Source of the DNA: Bacteroidetes bacterium UBA7688 | GTDB taxonomy: Bacteria > Bacteroidota > Bacteroidia > Chitinophagales > Chitinophagaceae | DNA length: 9,685 nucleotides | Direction: 5' to 3' | Assembly (NCBI GenBank): GCA_002482815.1 | Contig: DLGS01000251.1 | Span: 1-9,685 of the forward strand | Part shown: one piece after another, positions 1 through 7,100 of the stretch | How positions within the stretch are numbered: the first letter of the stretch is position 1 | Layout: every line of letters starts with the position of its first letter | The notes under the pieces: generated by a model | What the model saw: the letters and a program-made list of their open reading frames with translations, nothing else | Databases searched by the model: none | Told to the model about the DNA's origin: nothing | Position numbers and translations under genes: made by a program

Positions 1-602
1 ACTTTTTCAACCACATCCATCATATGGGAACAGTAAAAAATAGTCTTTCCTTCCTGCTTCAATACCTGCAAAAGTTCCTTCACTACTATTACAGCATTGG
101 CATCCAAACCACTCATTGGTTCGTCTAATATTACAATAGACGGGTTGTGCAAAATACCGGCAGTCAACAGCACTTTCTGGCGCATCCCTTTCGAAAAACT
201 ATCCATCCGTTGGTTAATATTATCAACCAATCCGAAAGATTGCAGGATGCGTTTAGCTCTTTCTGTAATAACGTTATCCGGGATATTATACAAAGCACCA
301 ACAAAATGCAGATACTCATTTGGCGTGAGCAGGTCATATAAATCCGCCAGTTCAGGGACATAACCAATCATTTGTTTTAGCCCCAGAATATCCTCACGAA
401 TGTCCTTCCCATTCACCAATACGGTTCCGGTGTAATCCTGAATGACTCCCGTAAGAATTTTTACTGTTGTCGATTTCCCTGCACCATTTGGCCCGATATA
501 ACCAAGAATCTGACCGGGATAAATGTCAAGATTCACATTATTCAATACAGTTTTTTCACCGTATTGCTTAGAAACGTTTTGTATGGAAATTAATGGTTGC
601 AT
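1..602 (-). CDS. ABC transporter ATP-binding protein (ABC-2 type), 3' end beyond window
   Basis: This is the cytoplasmic ATPase subunit of an ABC transporter, which hydrolyses ATP to drive a membrane permease. The first 200 codons are visible; the gene runs off the low-coordinate edge. It starts at the ATG at 602-600 (MQPLISIQNVSKQYG), which matches the usual family N-terminus. The nucleotide-binding domain has all its motifs in order: Walker A GPNGAGKST at residues 37-45, a Q-loop region reading GYVPE at 80-84, an ABC signature reading FSKGM at 136-140, Walker B IVILDEP at 156-162, D-loop SGLD at 164-167 and switch histidine H193 in CSHMM. An FSKGM-type signature in place of LSGGQ, and PE at the Q-loop, are usual in the ABC-2/NatA/CcmA-like branch, so the partner is probably an ABC-2 permease encoded just past the edge. 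It is the fourth gene of the dedA operon, 32 bases after the DUF445 gene. The substrate cannot be told from the sequence. Confidence 0.95.
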   Translation of the reverse strand, partial: MQPLISIQNVSKQYGEKTVLNNVNLDIYPGQILGYIGPNGAGKSTTVKILTGVIQDYTGTVLVNGKDIREDILGLKQMIGYVPELADLYDLLTPNEYLHFVGALYNIPDNVITERAKRILQSFGLVDNINQRMDSFSKGMRQKVLLTAGILHNPSIVILDEPMSGLDANAVIVVKELLQVLKQEGKTIFYCSHMMDVVEK

Positions 603-634
603 TATAATATTTGTTTACAAAGAGGAACTGTAAA

Positions 635-1237
635 TTATAGCATTGTCAATAAAATCTGTATTAAACCAATCAAAAATCCGAGCACAGCCCCGATGATTTC
701 TACAAAGCGGAATTCTTTACTCATAATCGCCACAAGGATTTCTTCCAGTTTATCCGAAGAAAAATTCTCAACCTTTTCTGTGACCATTCTTTCAATATCA
801 ATTTTACTTTTCAGGTTATTGGCGTATTGATTCATCAATTCGGGCAACATGGTGTCAATCTCTTCCAGCAAACCCTCTTTAATTTTATCCAATGTACCGG
901 TACCGACAAACATCGAAATGATGGGCATTTTCTCTTTCAACTTATGCTCAAGGAAATGATCGATATGCCCTTCAATAAAAGGTTTCACATTTTCCAGTTG
1001 AGCCGGATCAGCAATTGTTTTTGCGATTTCATCAAAATGTAATAGTTCGGAGGCAACCAAAACGCCGAGTTTCTGAGCAAATTGTTTTTGTCCTTTCGGA
1101 AAAATTCCCTGAATAGTGATTCCAAAAAAACGTTTTGGTTCTTTAGGATGAAACAACATTTTGATGGCAATCCAATTGGTGAACCAACCGATAAATGCTG
1201 AAATAAATGGTAATAGATAAATGGTATAAGAAGACAT
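635..1237 (-). CDS. DUF445 family membrane protein, short form
   Basis: This 200-residue protein belongs to the DUF445 family, whose molecular function is unknown. The diagnostic part is the N-terminus: a hydrophobic segment at about residues 5-27 running into GWFTNWIAIKMLFHP (17-31), the family's conserved TN-AI-MLF-P signature. A polar middle of about 145 residues, rich in charged amphipathic helices, follows. A second hydrophobic segment closes the protein (about 180-200, IIGAVLGFLIGLIQILL). This suggests two membrane anchors with a helical domain between them. Many family members (YjiN, YheB) are roughly 380-420 residues, so this one holds about a single unit; I believe such short forms are normal in Bacteroidota. 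There is no sign of truncation: the stop lies directly after the second anchor. The start at 1237 is the only one that keeps the N-terminal anchor. It lies 31 bases after the oxidoreductase gene and 32 before the ABC gene, so co-transcription is likely. Confidence 0.88.
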   Translation of the reverse strand: MSSYTIYLLPFISAFIGWFTNWIAIKMLFHPKEPKRFFGITIQGIFPKGQKQFAQKLGVLVASELLHFDEIAKTIADPAQLENVKPFIEGHIDHFLEHKLKEKMPIISMFVGTGTLDKIKEGLLEEIDTMLPELMNQYANNLKSKIDIERMVTEKVENFSSDKLEEILVAIMSKEFRFVEIIGAVLGFLIGLIQILLTML

Positions 1238-1268
1238 TTTTGAAAATTCAATTGTTTAAAAAACCCGA

Positions 1269-3368
1269 TTAAATACTGACCCATCGATTCTCTCTCAGGC
1301 TTTCTGTTGCGGCTATTGCTGTCTTTGTGGTGTTATAAATACTACTGAAAGGAATTAAGGATGATCCGCCATTTTTGATTCGTTTTACCAGCGAGTTAAA
1401 CTGCAAAGCGTGTCCTTTGTCCTGTGAGGCTGATGATGAGGTAAAACCTTTAAAACCAAAACCAGTAAGGCGTTTCCAATTTTCAAGAACCAAAGTTCTT
1501 CCCTGCGAATACACTTCAATCCGCTCTTTATCGTAGGATTTATTGCCATTGCAGAAATAATTAATTGCAGCAGATGAGCCCTTGTTAAAACGAAGCAGAA
1601 TGGTAACATCCTCATCACTATCGGCCATTGCGTTGGTACAAACTGAAGTAACCTCCGAACTGCATAAGAACGAAGCCAGGTCAATAAAATGACAAACTTC
1701 ACCGATAATTCTTCCGCCACATATCGCAATATCGTTCAGCCAATTGTTAGCCGGAATTTTTCCGGCATTGACTGTTATGACAATATTCATTGCAGAATGA
1801 TCACCCAATAAATGTTTCATTTTCTGCGCAAGCGGAGCGTGCCTTCTGTTGAACCCGACATCAATAATGTGTCCAGATTTTTCAATTTCATTCCTTACTG
1901 CATCCAGCTGCTCAACTGTTATTGCCAAAGGTTTTTCAACGAAAACATCTTTACCTGATTGCATTGCTTTAATGCACAAATCTGCGTGTGTATTATGTTG
2001 GGTTGCGATGAATACAGTACCGATATTTTTGTCATCCCAGATTGACTCAAGATTGGTAGCAGCAACAGGAATATCATTTTGACGGGCTACCTGTGCTGCA
2101 GAAAGACCATTTTCGCTGGCAATCATCTGAATATTTGCTTTTGCATTTTTCAGTAAAGGCACTATGACTTTCGAAGCAAAATTTCCCGCACCAATTATAG
2201 CCACTGCATCACTTTTCGCAACTGTGTTTTCTTTGACAACAATTGTATGCGTGTGTTTTAAAGATAAATCATACGTAAAAATTGATGCAAGATTGCGATT
2301 GCCGGCAATCGCATCATAAGCTTTTGAAAATTCGCTCAACTTTATTTTTTCCGGATTGAACTGTTGCACATCCAATTGGCCAGTCGACATTGCGTGCAAT
2401 ACTGCTTCAAAATTCCTTTGCGCAGTCCAGCGTACGAATCCGATCGGATAATCCCGGCTGTTTTTTTCATAATCGAAATCGTAACGACCCGGGCCATAGG
2501 AGCAACTAACCTGGAATGTCAATTCCTTCTCATAAAAATCAGCTCTGTTGAGATAAAGACCAATCACGCCCACTAAAACAATCCGGCCACGCTTTCTGCT
2601 CATTTTTGCAGCATCGGCAATGATTTCATTTTGTTTGGAAGATGCTGTAATCAATACCGCATCCGCCCCAACATTACCAGTCATCTCAACTATTATTGCT
2701 GCAATATTCTCTTCGCTTTTATTGCAGATGCTAATAATTCCTGCCTGCTCAGCCAGTGTGCATTTTGCCTGATCCATATCAATTCCAATGACACGACATC
2801 CGTTAGCTTTTAATAATTGTGCTGTAATTTGCCCGATCAAACCCAAACCAATCACCACAACTGTTTCACCAAAACCGGGTTGAATTAAACGGATACCTTG
2901 CAAAGCCACCGCCCCTACAACTGTAAATGAAGCTGATTCGTCATCCACATGGTCCGGAATTTTTGCACAAAGGTTTTGCGGCACCAGCACTATTTCGGCA
3001 TGAGGACCATTTGAGGCAACCCTATCTCCGATCTTGAAACCGGACACCTTATCACCGACACCAATCACAATACCGGTGTTGCAATAACCAAGGGGAATTG
3101 GTTTATTTATTTTACTTTTTACCGCATCAATAGTGGGTAAAAGTCCATCCGTTTTTATTTTATCAAAAACAGCTTTGACTTTTTCGGGTTGTTGACGGGC
3201 TTTGTTTATCCAGTTTGCCCTGCCAAAATCAATGAGCATTCTTTCTGTGCCGGCAGACACCAGGCTACAAACGGATTGTATCAGCAAATGTCCTTCCTTC
3301 ACCATCGGTGCGGGAACATCTATCAAAGACGTCTCGCCACTATTCAGGTGCTGGATAATTTGCTTCAT
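1269..3368 (-). CDS. bi-domain oxidoreductase: MDR (zinc-type ADH-like) domain fused to Gfo/Idh/MocA domain
   Basis: Two dinucleotide-dependent oxidoreductases are joined in one 699-residue cytoplasmic chain. The N-terminal half (about 1-365) is MDR/alcohol-dehydrogenase-like: a GroES-like fold with PLGYCNTGIVIGVGDKV at 92-108, then a Rossmann fold with GLGLIG at 174-179 and an acidic strand end at D197. The usual catalytic zinc ligands are not apparent: VSAGTE stands where CGTD is expected, GYC replaces GHE, and there is no four-cysteine structural zinc loop. The C-terminal half (about 385-699) is Gfo/Idh/MocA: a second Rossmann motif GAGNFAS at 393-399, the family EKP at 478-480, and a pocket motif GGRIIGEVCHFIDL at 551-564 whose E557, H560 and D563 fit the usual catalytic region. 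As far as I know, this fusion family is met mainly in surface-polysaccharide loci; the substrate is unknown and is probably a sugar or sugar nucleotide. It is the second gene of the dedA operon. No frameshift is seen. Confidence 0.92.
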   Translation of the reverse strand: MKQIIQHLNSGETSLIDVPAPMVKEGHLLIQSVCSLVSAGTERMLIDFGRANWINKARQQPEKVKAVFDKIKTDGLLPTIDAVKSKINKPIPLGYCNTGIVIGVGDKVSGFKIGDRVASNGPHAEIVLVPQNLCAKIPDHVDDESASFTVVGAVALQGIRLIQPGFGETVVVIGLGLIGQITAQLLKANGCRVIGIDMDQAKCTLAEQAGIISICNKSEENIAAIIVEMTGNVGADAVLITASSKQNEIIADAAKMSRKRGRIVLVGVIGLYLNRADFYEKELTFQVSCSYGPGRYDFDYEKNSRDYPIGFVRWTAQRNFEAVLHAMSTGQLDVQQFNPEKIKLSEFSKAYDAIAGNRNLASIFTYDLSLKHTHTIVVKENTVAKSDAVAIIGAGNFASKVIVPLLKNAKANIQMIASENGLSAAQVARQNDIPVAATNLESIWDDKNIGTVFIATQHNTHADLCIKAMQSGKDVFVEKPLAITVEQLDAVRNEIEKSGHIIDVGFNRRHAPLAQKMKHLLGDHSAMNIVITVNAGKIPANNWLNDIAICGGRIIGEVCHFIDLASFLCSSEVTSVCTNAMADSDEDVTILLRFNKGSSAAINYFCNGNKSYDKERIEVYSQGRTLVLENWKRLTGFGFKGFTSSSASQDKGHALQFNSLVKRIKNGGSSLIPFSSIYNTTKTAIAATESLRENRWVSI

Positions 3369-3401
3369 CTCAAAAAATAAATGATTAGAAAAAGGAACAA
3401 C

Positions 3402-4076
3402 TTACAATGTAGTATCCACCCCGGGGGTCTTTTTACCAAAGAACATTTTGAACAATACCGGAGCAGTAGTGACCACTACAAGACCAATAACAATTTTTTC
3501 AAAATTATGTTTTACCCAAGGAATCTCGCCAAGAAAAAATCCAGCTAAAATCATACTGGCTACCCATAGGAAACTACCAATTACATTATACAAAAAGAAT
3601 TTCTTTTTATCCATATCTACCACACCCGCCACTATCGGAGCAAAAGTTCTTACAACCGGTAAAAATCTGGCTAAAATAATAGCACCACCACCTTTTCTCT
3701 CATAGAAATCATGTGCATCCTGAATATGCTTTTTCTTGAAAAGCCATGTATCTTTTCTTTCAAAAATAATTGGGCCGGTCTTTTTACCAAACCAATAGCC
3801 TACTGAATTGCCTATAATACCGGCAACTGAAATAAGTGCTATCCAAAACGGAACATTGAGCCAATTGCTGTCGAATGGCTCGGGTGTAGGGGCACTGGCT
3901 ATCATTAATCCGGTAACAAATAACAAAGAATCTCCCGGCAAAAAGAATCCTACGAATAATCCTGTTTCTGCAAAAATAATTAACGCAACCAGATACAAAC
4001 CACCATAAGCATATACAAGTGAAGCAAGCTTATCAGCATTCATCAATTCTTTAAAAAATTCAATAAAATCAGTCAT
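3402..4076 (-). CDS. DedA family (SNARE-associated/VTT domain) inner-membrane protein
   Basis: This is a polytopic inner-membrane protein of 224 residues, the usual family length. DedA proteins support membrane homeostasis, and some recycle undecaprenyl phosphate or flip phospholipids; which lipid this one handles cannot be read from the sequence. Family landmarks in order are a membrane-entering segment FAETGLFVGFFLPGDSLLF (35-53), GYWFGKKTG (93-101), and the re-entrant signature ARFLPVVRTFAPIVAG (136-151), followed by two hydrophobic segments (about 164-184 and 194-212). E37, D49, R137 and R143 line up with the acidic and arginine residues shown to be essential in E. coli YqjA/YghB. The start at 4076 keeps the N-terminal amphipathic helix normal in the family; the next Met (residue 12) would remove it. 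It is the first gene of a four-gene minus-strand operon, 33 bases before the oxidoreductase, and lies 78 bases after the protease gene. Confidence 0.95.
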   Translation of the reverse strand: MTDFIEFFKELMNADKLASLVYAYGGLYLVALIIFAETGLFVGFFLPGDSLLFVTGLMIASAPTPEPFDSNWLNVPFWIALISVAGIIGNSVGYWFGKKTGPIIFERKDTWLFKKKHIQDAHDFYERKGGGAIILARFLPVVRTFAPIVAGVVDMDKKKFFLYNVIGSFLWVASMILAGFFLGEIPWVKHNFEKIVIGLVVVTTAPVLFKMFFGKKTPGVDTTL

Positions 4077-4154
4077 AAGGGTGTTTAAAAAGTTAAGGCA
4101 GCGAAAATAGGCAAATTCGCAGTTAGTTAAACGACAAAACTGATGTATTGTGTT

Positions 4155-7100
4155 TTATTTAAACATGAGTTTTTCTGTGTATTTATTCTCCCCGATTTGA
4201 ATTTTCAGATAATACATTCCTTTTGCCAGGTAATTAAATTGCAACACAGATGTATTATTCCATCCCGACGCGATCAATTCACTGGATGACACAACTCTGC
4301 CACTCACATCAGTAAGATTATAATTGGCTACGGAACCCGCCGGGGCTGTCCATTTTATGGTTATCCCACCATCTGCTGAAGGGACAGGGTAAACGTTTAC
4401 CAATTGATATCCTTTTGTCCATTGGATGGAAACCGTATTTGAATAGAAGGTTTTCCCGTTTTCGGCTGTGCAGAACAAGCGGTAATAAACAGTAGAATTC
4501 TCAGGCAGATTCGGATTGTCTGTCTTCACATATTTATTAGTCACCGATTTTACAGAAGACACCTCTGCAATCATACTGAAATTGACATTATCAGCAGATT
4601 GTTCCAGCTGAAATTTATTCATTTGGATATCAATCGGTGAAATCCAGCTGAGTTCGGCCTGCTGATCATTTATTTTATTCCCATCCAGATGAACATATTG
4701 TGTATTGACAGGCAGGCTTCCCAGAATACCCCCATCATTCAACCAGTATTCACCTAGTCCATTTGATTCCAGTTCAGCATAATATCCTATGTCAAAAGGC
4801 ACCCATTTTACTTCATCAAATTTTCTGTAAGTATAAATGCCATTGGTATTATTCAACAGACTACTGTCTTCGTTTTTCCCATCATTGGCATAATAATGAG
4901 AAACGCCGGAACGGTATATATCCTCTGGTCTGCTGCAGGTCTTGCAGTTTGTATCGCTCAACATTCTATTCACTTCCACATCCGGAATATACAGCCTGAC
5001 ATTGGATTTTGTTCTTGTGGCAATACCTCTGTGAACAACCCAGTTTTTGTGAATAAAATACTGCCTGTTTGCCGGATCAACCTGATTTTGATGTCCGTAA
5101 GCAGATGCTTTAATTTGCCCAAGATTTTGAAGAAGCGGATCTACAGCGGCTATCAAACGATTAGATTGCAAAAAGTAAAACCAACCTGTGCCATTTACAA
5201 CCAAAGGAGCAGCTTCACTTACTTTGTCGGCATCCGTAAATGCAATTTGATTTTTCAGGTCATAAATATGAATATCATCGATTGCTATTCCATCAAGATT
5301 TGTACCCACATCCGAATTCATTACAAAACGTAATTTCAGCTGAGGAACTATAGGCAGGGATGTAGTAGCCACATGCCAACGCGACTGATCGCCATCCCAT
5401 ACATTCGATTTATCGTTGTTGTACCAGTTAGTGCCGGCACCATTTGTACCCAGCTTGTTCCAGACCTTGCCATTGTTTACAGAATATTCAAGGTATGCCC
5501 TGTCGCAATCGCTTGCATCACAATGTTCAATATTAAAGGCAGTACTGAAACTGATGGTCGGGTTTGCCAGAGAAGCCGTATTGATACAAGGAGATACCAG
5601 GTAGGATAATTCATAGCTGTTGTGGGTTCCTGCAAGATTTGTTTTCCATGCATTTTTACCACTTGCTGCTTTATTTAATTTGCCAGATGAAGGGTTACCC
5701 CAGGCCCAGCTGGCATTGCGGCCCAACACGTACCAATCGCCTTTTGATACTTCAAAATTTTCCAGATAAGGGAAAGTTGAAATAATCGGAGAAATGTGAA
5801 AAGTGTAATTTTCTATCGTATCATTTTTCAGAAAATCATCTCCTGCAGAATTTATCCAGACTTTCAGGCTATGAGACCCGAATGAAAGACCACTGAGTAT
5901 TGTAGAAAATGTATAGACCACACTATCCCCGCCACCAAGGCCGGAACCCAAAAATTCGGTAACTACAGGTTTGCCATCCAACGAATACGAAGCAGAAATC
6001 ACAGGCATCGGTGTAATTGTTCCGTTCTTAATTTTTATCGTAACAGGAGACACTGAAATGTCGCAATCACTGGAAATGGGTGCAATGATATCTGTCAGCT
6101 GAACATCCTTGGAAACTTTATACAGGTTAACGTTATCGATGGTAAGCCCACCGCCATAGAAATCATCTACAATAAGTGTAGTATCATACTGACCAAATCT
6201 TATCTGCGAAGACGAACTGAAGTTTTGACCTTTTGAACGAAAAAGATCTCTTAGAGAAAGGGTGCCTGAATGATGCAATTTTGCAGTGTCAGTCGTATTT
6301 TCATAAACATAAGCTACAATCCATTTTGCCGTATCAGAACCACGGACCCAAACCATATTGCTATCTCTTATAAATGGCATTCCACGCATCTCATATTCAA
6401 AATCAAAACGTACTTCATCCGCTGATGTGTCATAATTTTTGAGATTGAAAGTCCCCGTGAAAAAATTAAATACCCTTTTCGCATTTTTTTCAACATCCAG
6501 GCTGATTGAACGATTTGTTTTTACGAGTTTGCTTCCAGGGATGCGCGTACGCAATCTTCCGGTATCGTTTGAATTCCTGTAATCCCAAAAACCATCTTTG
6601 GTCAATCCAGTGGTATCCGAATCGAGTGTCAGATCAGGTAAAGCTTCAAAATCATTGCTTACAGTAGTAATTAAATTAACTGGTTTATTGGGTATATGTT
6701 TTATGTATTGAATCAATGTATCATTAGCCGGCACAGGGTCCGGCCGTTCCGTATTTTTAACAGCAAGCGTAATTTTATATTCAATTGTGTCGCTGAAATT
6801 AAAGGAGTCAATCACCTGAAGAATATTGGTATTAGCGCTGATACTGAAACCGGGTATTGTCTTCCAGCTCCCTGCATTTACTTTATACGATACACTATAA
6901 CTTGTTACAGGAGCATCATCCTGATTACGGATATTTACTTTTATAAGACTATTGGATTTTAATTCTAAACTTGTAAATTTCCTTCCACTCACAGGACTGA
7001 TTAAGGCATCGAGCGCTAGGTCTCCATCCACACCACCGACACATGAACCGTCAATTGGTTTTCTTGAAACGGCTTTACTGCGATATCCATCCATCCCGCC

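Noticed and set aside
136..200. Missing LSGGQ signature in the ABC ATPase, as a sign of decay
   Set aside because: FSKGM at residues 136-140 (about 197-183) is the usual variant in this ABC-2-associated branch, and all other motifs are intact.
610..621. Dyad TTTGTTTACAAA in the gap between DUF445 and the ABC gene
   Set aside because: Arms of only five A/T-rich bases in an AT-rich spacer are expected by chance, and the place is inside an operon. A similar chance dyad, TTGAAAATTCAA, lies at 1240-1251.
985..1284. Minus-strand open frame of 99 codons across the oxidoreductase-DUF445 junction
   Set aside because: It overlaps the conserved N-terminus of the DUF445 gene in a different frame, and its product has no recognisable motif.
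1385..1729. Minus-strand open frame of 114 codons
   Set aside because: It is an alternative frame inside the Gfo/Idh/MocA half of the oxidoreductase, which has clear family motifs in its own frame.
4102..4109. Minus-strand TATTTTCG as a Bacteroidota -7 promoter element (TAnnTTTG) for dedA
   Set aside because: It departs from the consensus by one base and the nearest TTTG upstream is 25 bases away, too far for the usual -33 spacing.
4101..4120. Inverted repeat GCGAA/TTCGC with a 10-base loop, as a possible terminator or operator
   Set aside because: The stem is five bases and no T-run follows on either strand close by.
4896..5333. Plus-strand open frame of 145 codons
   Set aside because: It lies wholly inside the protease gene on the opposite strand; its translation is Ile/Cys-rich with no recognisable family, as expected for an antisense shadow.
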